Below, piece after piece: positions 23,013 through 31,566 of a DNA stretch of 64,000 bases. Both the position numbers and the translations under genes were made by a program. The notes below the pieces were generated by a model, which saw only the letters and a program-made list of their open reading frames with translations, made no database searches and was not told where the DNA came from. Each line of letters begins with the position of its first letter. The first letter of the stretch is position 1. The stretch is taken from positions 1 to 64,000 of the IMG/VR virus record IMGVR_UViG_3300036820_000010; one strand, given 5' to 3'. Origin of the DNA: a virus.

Positions 23013-25791
23013 TCCAAATCCCCCGACCCTCAACCAACCATCCCAAGACGGGTTGTTGAGCAACACACTAGGTTCAACGACGACGATCGCTGGGAGCAAC
23101 TCGATCGTCTTCTCGAGTCACTACAAGAACGCAGCAGGATCTTCTGACCCGATCGCCTGTATCCGCGCGATTGTCAAGCAGACAGCTCAACTCAACTATG
23201 ACCCGATGTCAGAAGTCATCCTGTGGGACTCAGGCTGGACTGGAATTCCCCCAGTCCAAAGCATTCCGACTGCTTCCAGCGAGGCAGGCACTCCAATTTC
23301 CGGAACTTACAAAGACCGGGTCTACATCATGTTCTCGGGCCAATCAGGGTCGAACGTGGGATCTGGGAACGTCTGGAGTGCTTCAGTCAAGGGGGGAATG
23401 GTTGGGACCTGGAGGCAGGAAAACTCCTTAGGCCCGACTTCTAACTGGTTTCCAACTGGAGCACTCGGGACCTCTACCTACCTAGCCGGATGTACTCAAC
23501 TCGTCGGGTACAAAGGCTGGTTGTACGTCTGTGTAACCCCCCAGGGATCTCCTGGGACTACAGCAGTTCTTCTAGGCGCACCCATCAACCTGAACGGGTC
23601 CTTGGGCAACTGGGAATTTCTGGCTACCGCACCCTACAACTTGCACTCCAACGGTATGATGTGCGTTGGGCGACCTAACCGAACGTCTCCATCCCCAACC
23701 ACAGCACCCGGAAACCTGTTCATCATGGGCGGGTACAACACTTCCGGAAACCAAGTTTCCAACTGTTCATCTTGTTACTTGAACTCTGATGGAACGTTAT
23801 CTGCAGGAACCACCGGATCCTGGTTCGCCCAGAGCGCGATGCCAATTGCCCGTCAGAACGGGCAGGTCTACTACGACAACAACTACCCTTACATCTACAT
23901 AGTCGGAGGAGATTCTGGCGCAACTCCGGCCAACCTGACTATCGGGGGTTCGATCAACAACTCCGATATTGTGACCTGGTCTTCCAACATCACCAACGGA
24001 ACTTTGGTCGCTAACAAGACCCTAGGCGCACTCGTCGTCACCCTAGGCCCTGACTACGCTACCCACTTCTGGTACCTAGGCGGGTGCGCGACGACCGCCG
24101 GCGCCCAGACATCAACTGTCTACCACACGCAACTAACTTCTCCTGGAGCCTGTACAGGTTGGACTACTGCAGCATTCTCTCTGCCTCAAGTTCCTACAGC
24201 GACCAACTGGGCTCCCCAACTCTGTGCCTGGTCAGGCTCGACACCTGGGGCCTCGGCACCTGGAATCAACCAGTTGGCCTCACCAGGGACAGTAGGTATC
24301 GGAGGAGAGACTGTCTCTGGAGCCTTCCCGGCGACGATCGGGGAAACTGGAGACGCGTCGGGTACGACAGGTGCTCTTCCCTGGATCGCTTACATGTACC
24401 AGGGGTCTACTGTCGAGTCAAACTCTCCCCACTCAACTGTTCCTGCTTCTTGGAAATCAGGCAACGCTCCGGGTTTAGCAGTCTCAGACCTAGGTGGGTC
24501 GACCAAAGCCTCGATTACCAGTAACCTAGATGGGTCGCAAGATATCGAGTTCTGCTTTAGGGGTTGGGGAGGAATCCAGGCCTTAAGTTCAAACGCTGCC
24601 TATGCTGGGGGAGTCCAAGCCCAGAACGGGTACCAGATAGAACTTGAAGTTCAGTATATCTCGATCCAAGGAGGAATCTCCTCGATCGGGTACGCAATGC
24701 TCAACTGCGGGCAAGGCCCAACCCTGTCCAACGTCACCCCAACTGGAACGGTGACCAATGCCCAGCCTACCCTTGGTTTTGCCTTCATCCAAGGCATCGG
24801 GGGCAAGGGTGAGTACACCTACGACATCCAGGTGAAGAATCCCTCAGGCACAGTCATCTTCGACACCGGACTTCTCCACGATAACGTCAACTCAATTCAG
24901 TTGAAACTAGCCCAGTTACTGGCCAAGTCGACCACCTATACCCTGGTCATCTCTGTCTTCTCCCAGGATACTGTTTACCCTGGATCCTACAACTACGTTG
25001 TCTCAAGTACGACGTTCACGACATCTGCATTCTCGACACCCAGTGCACCGACCGGGTTCACTGCTGTCAAGACCGACACCAACGGAAGCGTAGCCCTCAA
25101 CTGGTCGTCGGTCTCAGGGGCCTCCTACTACCGGGTTTACTGGAACCCAGCAAGTACCGGATGGCTACTCTACGCTGACAACGTGAGTGGAACCTCCTAC
25201 ACAGCCATGGACAGGCTCCCAGTTGGAATGTCAGTCCAGTGGGCGGTGTCGGCAGTCAATGCAGTCCCAGGCGAGGGTTCGATGTCTTCGACAGTAACTA
25301 CTCAACTCTCGCCTGGGTACTGGTCTGCCTACTTGCACGTCGTGGGCAAGGGAACTACTTACGGGATCGCCTCCCAGATCCAAGACACTCCCAACATCAC
25401 CGAAACCATCGATTCGACATCTCTCTTGGCCATGGGCCAGGGTGCCCCGATCACCCGCTATGGCGAGAACGACTATCGACAGGTCCAAGGCAACGTCCTC
25501 CTGATCGACGCTACACCTGCCTCGATCCAGTCTTTTCAGGCAATCATGGACCAGGTCAAGGCAGGAGGGGTTTGCTACTACCGAGACGCTATCGGAGGCT
25601 GTCTCCCCTGCACCTTCGACAACTCCCAAGGACTGACCATAGTCGGACCTTGGAACCGTCAGATAGCAGTCAAACTCACCGAAGTAGCCGACCTTTCTGG
25701 TCCGTATATCGGGACTGGATACGCAGTCGGGTACCAGACTCTAGTCAACGGAAGAGTCCCACCCATTGCTACTGTCGAGAGACTACTCTGA
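23005..25791 (+). CDS. Large minor tail protein with propeller-like region and Fn3 domain
   Basis: 928 residues, overlapping the tape measure end by 8 nt. The first ~480 residues are rich in Gly/Ser/Trp with repeated VYIMFSGQSG, WLYVCVTPQG, NLFIMGGYNT and YIYIVGGDSG strands, resembling a Kelch-like beta-propeller. Residues about 675-770 form a fibronectin type III domain (SAPTGFTAVKTDTNGSVALN through SYYRVYWNP). The C-terminal 150 residues may be a distal-tail domain (GQGAPITRYGENDYRQVQGN). Probably the distal tail/receptor-binding protein. Confidence 0.75.
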   Translation: MANPNPPTLNQPSQDGLLSNTLGSTTTIAGSNSIVFSSHYKNAAGSSDPIACIRAIVKQTAQLNYDPMSEVILWDSGWTGIPPVQSIPTASSEAGTPISGTYKDRVYIMFSGQSGSNVGSGNVWSASVKGGMVGTWRQENSLGPTSNWFPTGALGTSTYLAGCTQLVGYKGWLYVCVTPQGSPGTTAVLLGAPINLNGSLGNWEFLATAPYNLHSNGMMCVGRPNRTSPSPTTAPGNLFIMGGYNTSGNQVSNCSSCYLNSDGTLSAGTTGSWFAQSAMPIARQNGQVYYDNNYPYIYIVGGDSGATPANLTIGGSINNSDIVTWSSNITNGTLVANKTLGALVVTLGPDYATHFWYLGGCATTAGAQTSTVYHTQLTSPGACTGWTTAAFSLPQVPTATNWAPQLCAWSGSTPGASAPGINQLASPGTVGIGGETVSGAFPATIGETGDASGTTGALPWIAYMYQGSTVESNSPHSTVPASWKSGNAPGLAVSDLGGSTKASITSNLDGSQDIEFCFRGWGGIQALSSNAAYAGGVQAQNGYQIELEVQYISIQGGISSIGYAMLNCGQGPTLSNVTPTGTVTNAQPTLGFAFIQGIGGKGEYTYDIQVKNPSGTVIFDTGLLHDNVNSIQLKLAQLLAKSTTYTLVISVFSQDTVYPGSYNYVVSSTTFTTSAFSTPSAPTGFTAVKTDTNGSVALNWSSVSGASYYRVYWNPASTGWLLYADNVSGTSYTAMDRLPVGMSVQWAVSAVNAVPGEGSMSSTVTTQLSPGYWSAYLHVVGKGTTYGIASQIQDTPNITETIDSTSLLAMGQGAPITRYGENDYRQVQGNVLLIDATPASIQSFQAIMDQVKAGGVCYYRDAIGGCLPCTFDNSQGLTIVGPWNRQIAVKLTEVADLSGPYIGTGYAVGYQTLVNGRVPPIATVERLL

Positions 25792-25904
25792 TGGACCGTC
25801 TAGGATCAGATCTCTTCAAGATCATGACTTGCGGAACGATCCTTGTAGTCATCTTAGTCTTGATCATCATCGGCCTTGGGATCACGTTAGTCGCTGTCCA
25901 CTGA
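25791..25904 (+). CDS. 37-residue single-helix membrane protein
   Basis: ATG overlaps the stop of the upstream tail gene (TGATG). One long hydrophobic helix (TCGTILVVILVLIIIGLGIT) near residues 13-32. Inserted between two tail genes. Function unknown; could be a small holin-like or accessory peptide. Confidence 0.55.
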   Translation: MDRLGSDLFKIMTCGTILVVILVLIIIGLGITLVAVH

Positions 25905-25905
25905 G

Positions 25906-27075
25906 ATGCTGCAGATCGGACCGGTTACTTCACTCGCTGGGACCTCGTACTCTCAATCCCAAATCCTCCAGGCAGTCTTCGGGCCTTCACTTAAACTCGG
26001 GTGGAGATTCGACCTACTCTACCCTGACCTGTCCTACAAGGCAGACCTGACTGCATTAGTCGATCCCTCCCTACAACCCCCGACGATCACCTACGACTCG
26101 ACCCAAGCCGTCAAAGAGTCACTCTCGATCCAGATGCGACCCTCCCCGGTCGCCAACGTCTTGCAGGACCTAGTCAGGGTCAGATTCTTGGTTTTTACTC
26201 AAGATGGATCCCACTGTGAGTGGCCGATCGGGATCTATTCTCTAGTCCCCCCAGTCAAGAACATCTACGACGGCTACACCTGGTGGCAGATGTCCTGTCC
26301 TGACCTGTCTCAGGTCTTGGCTGACGCCGCATTCTCTGTCTCAACAGCAGTTGATGCTGGAGTGTCTTACTCGACTGCGATCGCCATCTTCTGTGCTACT
26401 TATGGAGGCTTGACCCCACTCTCTACCTACATCCCGAATCCCAGCGTAGGGTTGCCATCATCGCAGACCTGGACCTCAGGAACATCCTACCTCACCGCGA
26501 TCAACAACCTACTGACTGCAGTCAACTACAAGAACGCCTGGTTGGAAGGCAACATGCTGACCGCGAGTGTGATGCCCGATTACAACACCGCATCTCCGGT
26601 CTTGCTGTTGGACGCTACCGCGGCCGGGAACACCAACGCGCGGATACCCATCTTCGCCCCTCTGAAAGAGACTCCGGACCTCAGTAACGCCTACAACCAG
26701 ATCTTGGTCACCGGACAGGATCCTTCCAACAACCCTATCTCCGCCTACTACGAGAACAACCGCCCTGACTCCGAGATCTCGACCGTCAACTGGCATCCCC
26801 GCCTGCAGGTCATCAACAACTCCGCGATCGCTAACCAAGCAGCCGCCTACGCTATGGCCATCACCCAAGCCCAACTCGCTGCCCAGGTCTACTCCCAACT
26901 GCAGGTCGAGACAGTACCCTTCCCTTTCTTCGGAGACCTAGATGTCATTCAGTTCACCTACAACTCCCAGGATGAGGGAACTGTACAGTACAACTACGTA
27001 GTCGTCAAAGCCTCCCACGTCTGTGCTGCGAGTCAACCGACTACTTTGACCCTGCAGAGGATAGTCAACGCATGA
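25906..27075 (+). CDS. Minor tail protein (tail hub-like)
   Basis: 389 residues. The order of beta-rich segments and position between the large tail protein and a spike-like gene fit a tail hub (gp27-like/Tal N-terminal) protein: an N-terminal barrel (DLTALVDPSLQPPTITYDST), SIQMRPSPVANVLQDLVRVRF, then a second barrel with NSQDEGTVQYNYVVVKASHV. No enzyme motif seen. Coupled to the next gene by 4-nt overlap. Confidence 0.65.
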   Translation: MLQIGPVTSLAGTSYSQSQILQAVFGPSLKLGWRFDLLYPDLSYKADLTALVDPSLQPPTITYDSTQAVKESLSIQMRPSPVANVLQDLVRVRFLVFTQDGSHCEWPIGIYSLVPPVKNIYDGYTWWQMSCPDLSQVLADAAFSVSTAVDAGVSYSTAIAIFCATYGGLTPLSTYIPNPSVGLPSSQTWTSGTSYLTAINNLLTAVNYKNAWLEGNMLTASVMPDYNTASPVLLLDATAAGNTNARIPIFAPLKETPDLSNAYNQILVTGQDPSNNPISAYYENNRPDSEISTVNWHPRLQVINNSAIANQAAAYAMAITQAQLAAQVYSQLQVETVPFPFFGDLDVIQFTYNSQDEGTVQYNYVVVKASHVCAASQPTTLTLQRIVNA

Positions 27076-27752
27076 ACCCTCTGACTAACTCGAAGGCAGT
27101 ATCCCGGCAGTTCCTAGACAAACGGGATAAGATCAAAAACAACCTGAATGCTGGGCGCTTCTTTCAGGGAATCATCGCTGGAGTAAACTACTCAGCATCA
27201 CCTTTCCTAGTTCAAATTCAGCACATCGGTGAACCTGCAGTCGCCAAAGGTTGGCACGCTGTTGGAAGCACAACCTACTACCCGATCGTTGGAGACAGGG
27301 TACAGATGGTCTGGCAGGACGAAGAAAAGGCCCAAGCCGTATGGCCGATCGGGAACCCGGGCAGAACATCAAGGATGTTCAAGACGAGTGCCCAAGTTCT
27401 TGCCTCTGGGGAAAACTTCGTTCAGTTTGATTCCGTAAGTACCGACCAGATGGGCATTGCCTCGACCATTTCCTCTGGGTTCATCATTGTTGCCCCAGGA
27501 CAGTACAAAGTTGCCGGGGCCTGTGCAAGTGCGACAGGATCATCAAGATGGTTGGTCTCTATCTACCAAAACGGAACTGAGGTTGCCCGCCTACAGGACG
27601 TCGGGTCTTCAGCGTTCAACGCAGGATCTGGAACTGCAACCTTGATCTGCCAGACAGGTGACCTCATCCAACTCGGGATCTATTCTGGGACATCAGTTAA
27701 CCTGCAAACAGCATCTGGAACCAACTTCTTCGAGATCATCTGGGCACCTTAG
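27072..27752 (+). CDS. Tail spike/tip protein with OB-like N-terminus and jelly-roll C-terminus
   Basis: 226 residues. Residues 28-100 (RFFQGIIAGVNYSASPFLVQ, PIVGDRVQMVWQDEEKAQAV) look like the gp5/VgrG-type OB fold of tail spikes. The C-terminal 120 residues (SGFIIVAPGQYKVAGACASA, GTEVARLQDVGSSAFNAG) resemble a C1q/TNF-like jelly roll used for receptor binding. Inferred tail-tip adhesin. Confidence 0.6.
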   Translation: MNPLTNSKAVSRQFLDKRDKIKNNLNAGRFFQGIIAGVNYSASPFLVQIQHIGEPAVAKGWHAVGSTTYYPIVGDRVQMVWQDEEKAQAVWPIGNPGRTSRMFKTSAQVLASGENFVQFDSVSTDQMGIASTISSGFIIVAPGQYKVAGACASATGSSRWLVSIYQNGTEVARLQDVGSSAFNAGSGTATLICQTGDLIQLGIYSGTSVNLQTASGTNFFEIIWAP

Positions 27753-27761
27753 AATGAAGGC

Positions 27762-28094
27762 ATGTCCGCAGGCACCTGGTCCCTATACCTAGATCCCAGG
27801 AACCGAGCAGTTGTCACTGCAGGCCCCCCAGGGTCTGACTTTCTCAACACCCAAGACCTGGTCGAATTCGACACAGATTCTGAGACCTTCAGGGTAGAGT
27901 ACCAAGAATCTTGGGCAGAAGCCCAAGCCTCAGGCCAGGACCTGTCAGTAGCCGAAGACGGGACAACGACTATAGTCCCCCACCTCCCGACTGCTTCTGA
28001 CCTCAAGGTCGCCCGCCTGAGAAACTTCCTGAATCACCCTAACCCGCAGTTGGGAGATGTCATCTCGATACTCAAAGATCAGTTAGGAGGTTGA
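27762..28094 (+). CDS. Tail-region hypothetical protein
   Basis: 110 residues. Starts MSAGTWSLYLDPRNRAVVTAG, then SDFLNTQDLVEFDTDSETFRVEYQESWAEAQ, and a short helical end with LKVARLRNFLNHPNPQLGDV. Likely a tail fibre accessory or chaperone by position. Not recognised. Confidence 0.65.
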   Translation: MSAGTWSLYLDPRNRAVVTAGPPGSDFLNTQDLVEFDTDSETFRVEYQESWAEAQASGQDLSVAEDGTTTIVPHLPTASDLKVARLRNFLNHPNPQLGDVISILKDQLGG

Positions 28095-28095
28095 G

Positions 28096-28404
28096 ATGGC
28101 ATCTGGAGATTGGGTGACTGGATCCTACATCGTCATCTTGAGTGGATCCTTGCCCGAACTAGCCGCAGGTGAAGCAGGCGCTGCCGAAGTAACCTACAAC
28201 ATCGTCCTGCCTTCTGGGGGAACTGTCCTGAACGGAGGCTCCTCCGGACTAGCCCCCTTCTCATACCAGGCTGACGACACCCAACCCATCTCATCAGGAG
28301 CCATGGCACTCGTCGTCGCCTTAGCCCAGCATGAGAACCTACCTGTCCACCTGACGACCACCATTGTCAACCCTGACGGGACGACTTCCCCGATCACGTC
28401 ATGA
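28096..28404 (+). CDS. Tail-region hypothetical protein, beta-rich
   Basis: 102 residues with GGAGG 5 nt before the ATG. Ser/Gly/Thr-rich beta composition (GAAEVTYNIVLPSGGTVLNG) suggests a small virion beta-domain. Overlaps the next gene by 4 nt. Function unknown. Confidence 0.65.
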   Translation: MASGDWVTGSYIVILSGSLPELAAGEAGAAEVTYNIVLPSGGTVLNGGSSGLAPFSYQADDTQPISSGAMALVVALAQHENLPVHLTTTIVNPDGTTSPITS

Positions 28405-28826
28405 ACTCGACAGTTATCTCGTCTGCTATCTTTGCTGCAGCGGCTGTCGTTATGGGACTTGCTACTACTCTTGAAGCGTATCGAGCGGTGGTCATCACTG
28501 ACCCGTTCCGGGGCCTAGCCTCACTCGCCTTTCTGGTCTTAACTGTAACCCTGGGCTACGAAGCCTTCGCCATCGACGAGAACAAACCCAAGATCTTCCC
28601 AACCATCTCAAGGGAAACTGCACTTGCCTTCGCCAAGTTCCCGGGTATCGGACTGGTAATTATCGGGGTGGTCATGATCACTGCGGGAGCACTCTTCAAG
28701 CACTTCACCCAGCAAGACACGAAAGTCTTAGGTCAGTACACAGGCTGGATCGTCATTGGGGTAGCATGCGTCGAGATCATCGTCGGAGGAATTCTGACAA
28801 CTGTAACCCATTGGCAGGCACTGTAG
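28401..28826 (+). CDS. Membrane protein with four predicted helices
   Basis: 141 residues. Hydrophobic segments lie near residues 6-25, 35-55, 75-100 and 115-137 (SSAIFAAAAVVMGLATT; LASLAFLVLTVTLGYEA; GIGLVIIGVVMITAGALF; WIVIGVACVEIIVGGIL). It precedes further membrane genes and the lysis genes, so a holin or lysis-regulator role is possible but unproven. Confidence 0.65.
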   Translation: MNSTVISSAIFAAAAVVMGLATTLEAYRAVVITDPFRGLASLAFLVLTVTLGYEAFAIDENKPKIFPTISRETALAFAKFPGIGLVIIGVVMITAGALFKHFTQQDTKVLGQYTGWIVIGVACVEIIVGGILTTVTHWQAL

Positions 28827-28836
28827 GTGAACGCGG

Positions 28837-29184
28837 ATGCCGGAAGCCCTGAACTTAACTGGACTGATCAACGATGGGGGGTGGGTCTTCGCGACCATGG
28901 AGGCTATGGTCCTCCTGTATGCCTTCCTGAATGGACGAGTCGTCCAGGGGAGACTGTTCGATAGATCCCAAGGCCAGATCGACAAGATTCTGCCCGCCTT
29001 GACTTCTGTAACAGCTACACTCAAGGACGCGACTCAACTCCTCTCCCAAGTCTCTACTAGACTAGCAGCACTCGAAGCCCGAATGACGGGGACAGAAAAG
29101 AACCTCGCCAACCTAGACGGTGATATAGGCGATATGAGAGTGAACGCCGACCTGCCTTATCGAGGCCCCAGGCGAGGTGACTGA
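28837..29184 (+). CDS. Membrane-anchored coiled-coil protein
   Basis: 115 residues. One N-terminal hydrophobic segment (WVFATMEAMVLLYAFL) is followed by a long coiled coil (IDKILPALTSVTATLKDATQ, LLSQVSTRLAALEARMTGTE), a topology seen in phage Rz-like or holin-associated proteins. TGATG overlap with the next gene. Confidence 0.65.
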   Translation: MPEALNLTGLINDGGWVFATMEAMVLLYAFLNGRVVQGRLFDRSQGQIDKILPALTSVTATLKDATQLLSQVSTRLAALEARMTGTEKNLANLDGDIGDMRVNADLPYRGPRRGD

Positions 29185-29342
29185 TGGGACTCTTCTCTTG
29201 GTGGAAGGAGTTGACTAAAGATCTCCAGTCCAACAGGGAGCAGTCCCTAGAAGAACATGAGAAGAAGATCTCGTCTGCCTTATCCCAAGCAGACAGGGTA
29301 GCCAAAGAATACCGTGAGATGGAAGAGGCACTTAAGAGATGA
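29184..29342 (+). CDS. 52-residue amphipathic helical protein
   Basis: ATG in the TGATG of the upstream gene; starts MGLFSWWKELTKDLQSNREQ and continues as a charged helix. Ends ATGA-coupled to the next gene at 29339. Probably membrane-associated through its N-terminus. Function unknown. Confidence 0.65.
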   Translation: MGLFSWWKELTKDLQSNREQSLEEHEKKISSALSQADRVAKEYREMEEALKR

Positions 29343-29728
29343 GCAAGAGGATCATCTGGCCGACAGGGATCTTACTCCTGTCCTCGATTGTTCTCCTTAC
29401 CATCTACAAGTATCTAGGAGCAGTCCTAGTCGACCACGTTGTTGGAGGGATGATCATCATCATTGCCCTCGCTGACATCGTCATCTGGATTCTCTACTAC
29501 ATCACCTGGAGACAGCATCGAGACGTCGCCTTCCTAGAAGGTGAAGTCGCCCGTTTGACCTTGACCGTAGAAGGGGCGATTATGTTGGGTGGAGTAGGGG
29601 TGAACATCTATTTTCAGCATATCCTTCCCCCAGGTCTATCAGGAGTTTTGCTAGTACTAGGCCTGATCGCGATGAGCTACGCTCCCCTATTCCTCCTCAT
29701 CCAGTACGTGAGGGCGGGGTGGGCGTGA
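29339..29728 (+). CDS. Four-helix membrane protein
   Basis: 129 residues with helices near 7-27, 32-52, 75-92 and 98-122 (WPTGILLLSSIVLLTIYKYL; HVVGGMIIIIALADIVIWIL; GLSGVLLVLGLIAMSYAPLF). In the coupled membrane-gene run 28401-30330. Function unknown; holin-like candidate. Confidence 0.65.
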   Translation: MSKRIIWPTGILLLSSIVLLTIYKYLGAVLVDHVVGGMIIIIALADIVIWILYYITWRQHRDVAFLEGEVARLTLTVEGAIMLGGVGVNIYFQHILPPGLSGVLLVLGLIAMSYAPLFLLIQYVRAGWA

Positions 29729-29925
29729 CTCTGACCATGAACTTCAAACGCATCCTACTGCGAGTTTCAGGTAGACAGATGAGGACGAAGTTAGATGAGA
29801 ATGATAGAAAAGCCCAGGAAGCAATCAAGGAAGCCAAGAGAGTAGAAGCACTCTACAACCAATTCAAACTAGAACAGTTAGTCCAAGAAGTTCGTCGGAA
29901 TGCGGACAAAGGGAATTTTGAGTGA
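29719..29925 (+). CDS. Small coiled-coil protein
   Basis: 68 residues from GTG overlapping the previous gene by 10 nt; an ATG at residue 7 is an alternative. A single long charged helix (RTKLDENDRKAQEAIKEAKR, VEALYNQFKLEQLVQEVRR). Resembles spanin-like or scaffold coiled coils without distinctive motifs. Confidence 0.6.
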   Translation: MGVTLTMNFKRILLRVSGRQMRTKLDENDRKAQEAIKEAKRVEALYNQFKLEQLVQEVRRNADKGNFE

Positions 29926-29931
29926 ACTAGC

Positions 29932-30330
29932 ATGGGATTCCCTCAAATCTTCATCGACGTCTTTACGGTCATATTCCTGATTGCAGTCATTTCTCTGATC
30001 ATCTTCTCTTCTGCTGAAGTCTATGATGGAACCAAGACTCTGTATGCCATAGTCAAGACAAAAGCAGAATATTCCCTCTCTGATTTTCATGGAATGATCT
30101 GGTGGTGCCGAGTTCTACGCTGGGGAGGAGTATCCAATCTAGCCTCTACCTTCCTCATGATCCTAGCCGGGATCCTAGATGCTAGGATCGCCGACAGCGT
30201 GCCCCTAGCCGACACCTTCCCTATTGTCTTATCCAACTTTTCACTAGAACTGTTCATGCTGATCATGGCCGGACGCTCTGCCTTGTTCGTGATCGCGCGG
30301 CGGATACTGTACCCAGTAAAGGAGAAATAA
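29932..30330 (+). CDS. Membrane protein
   Basis: 132 residues. Four hydrophobic stretches: IFIDVFTVIFLIAVISLIIF, ASTFLMILAGILDARI, TFPIVLSNFSLELFMLIMAG, and SALFVIARRILY. Similar in layout to the gene at 29339. Function unknown. Confidence 0.62.
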   Translation: MGFPQIFIDVFTVIFLIAVISLIIFSSAEVYDGTKTLYAIVKTKAEYSLSDFHGMIWWCRVLRWGGVSNLASTFLMILAGILDARIADSVPLADTFPIVLSNFSLELFMLIMAGRSALFVIARRILYPVKEK

Positions 30331-30335
30331 CTGAT

Positions 30336-30395
30336 ATGGGTTTTCCATGGTGGTGGTTCTTGACCGTGATGATGAGGGAATGGTCGTTTGGCTAA
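30336..30395 (+). CDS. Possible 19-residue Trp-rich peptide
   Basis: ATG with AAAGGAG 11 nt upstream reads MGFPWWWFLTVMMREWSFG and stops inside the start of the lysin gene. It may couple translation of the lysin's TTG start. Weakly supported. Confidence 0.3.
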   Translation: MGFPWWWFLTVMMREWSFG

Positions 30396-31314
30396 CCTGA
30401 GTGCAGGCAGAATCAAGCCTGAGGACGTCTACACCCCTCCCACCGACGTCCTCGAGACAATCCTGAAGCCTAGAATCCAGATCCCAAGTTACCTTCTCCG
30501 CAAGATAGGGGACACCTCGACGATAAGAACTGGGTACGACTCGATCACGGCTAAGAACATCCCGGCCAACGCTTCAATCGCTATGGGCTACGGGGATGGG
30601 TTGTACCAGTGGTCGGCCGCTGACTGGGCACGGTTCTCTCAAATCACCGTCGAAATCGCAGTCAACCCGACCCACAACCTAGGTAAGGTCTACGACTGCG
30701 AGACGGGCAACGGAGAACCCGCAGATGCTGTGCCTTGGGTGAAGATGCGCAGAGCAGCAGGCATCGACCCGACCATCTACTGTGGGCAGAACTCATGGTG
30801 GGAACAGATCATCCAAGCCTTTGTGTCTGCTGGAGTCGAGCAACCCCACTACTGGGTAGCCAACTACGACGGGGTGCAAACCATCCCTGCAGGAGCGATC
30901 GCCAAGCAGTATGCGGATCCTGGGCAGTATGACCTGTCTTGCGTCGCTGCTTACTGGCCTGGGGTAGATCCGACTCCTCCCCCTACACCCACCAACAAGT
31001 CAGGAGACGAGATGAGGACCTTCATCTTCACGACTACCGGCCAGCCTGCGATCGAAGTCGACGACCGGGGAGCAACTGGAATCCCTGACCAGGTCACCTA
31101 CAAGGCGATTCTCGCCTCCAACGACGTTGATCTCTGGACCAACGTCAACCCGTCCTTCTTCACTGCAATGCTCAAGAAGTGGGCAGTAGCAACTACTCCT
31201 GCTACCGCCTCGGCTACTACCCTGACAGAGCACATCAAGGCCCTGTTCGCCAACCACGACGAGGAAGCAAACGGCCCTCTGCAGAACTGGGACCCGTCTT
31301 GGGACACCAAGTAG
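30388..31314 (+). CDS. Endolysin candidate, GH25/DUF1906-like glycoside hydrolase
   Basis: 308 residues from TTG. Residues about 48-195 show the TIM-barrel pattern of actinophage GH25-like lysins: IRTGYDSITAKNIPANASIAMG, a VYDCETGNGEPADAVPW acidic strand, IDPTIYCGQNSWW, PHYWVANYDG, and KQYADPGQYDLSCVAAYWPG. The acidic residues in DCETG and DLS are likely catalytic. The C-terminal third after a PTPPPTPTN linker may bind the cell wall or be a small stabilising domain. Works with the holin and the peptidase downstream. Confidence 0.8.
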   Translation: MANLSAGRIKPEDVYTPPTDVLETILKPRIQIPSYLLRKIGDTSTIRTGYDSITAKNIPANASIAMGYGDGLYQWSAADWARFSQITVEIAVNPTHNLGKVYDCETGNGEPADAVPWVKMRRAAGIDPTIYCGQNSWWEQIIQAFVSAGVEQPHYWVANYDGVQTIPAGAIAKQYADPGQYDLSCVAAYWPGVDPTPPPTPTNKSGDEMRTFIFTTTGQPAIEVDDRGATGIPDQVTYKAILASNDVDLWTNVNPSFFTAMLKKWAVATTPATASATTLTEHIKALFANHDEEANGPLQNWDPSWDTK

Positions 31315-31317
31315 GCA

Positions 31318-31566
31318 GTGCCTGACTACTCCCCCTATATCGCAGCCGTGATCGGATTCTTGAATCTGGTTCTCGCTGCCCTCGCTGCCTTCGGGGTCAT
31401 GACTTTGACTCCGACCGAGCAGACAGCACTCTCGGCCATCTTCGCCTCACTCGGATCAGGAGCACTCCTGTTCATCCCCGTCTTCATCCACGTCAAGGCG
31501 GTAACCATGATCAAGGCGAAGAACGGAGTCTACCAGATGCCCAAGTCTTCAACCTCAGGCAAGTAG
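31318..31566 (+). CDS. Holin candidate
   Basis: 82 residues from GTG, two transmembrane helices (IAAVIGFLNLVLAALAAFGV and SAIFASLGSGALLFIPVFIH) and a short charged C-terminus. Size and place directly after the lysin fit a class II holin. Starts MPDYS, reminiscent of the IPDY tag but without the rest of the motif. Confidence 0.65.
   Translation: MPDYSPYIAAVIGFLNLVLAALAAFGVMTLTPTEQTALSAIFASLGSGALLFIPVFIHVKAVTMIKAKNGVYQMPKSSTSGK

Noticed and set aside
31318-31566. MPDYSPY start of the holin candidate as a tag
   Set aside because: The first hydrophobic residue and the [IVL]-[FLV] after Tyr are absent; chance similarity is likely.
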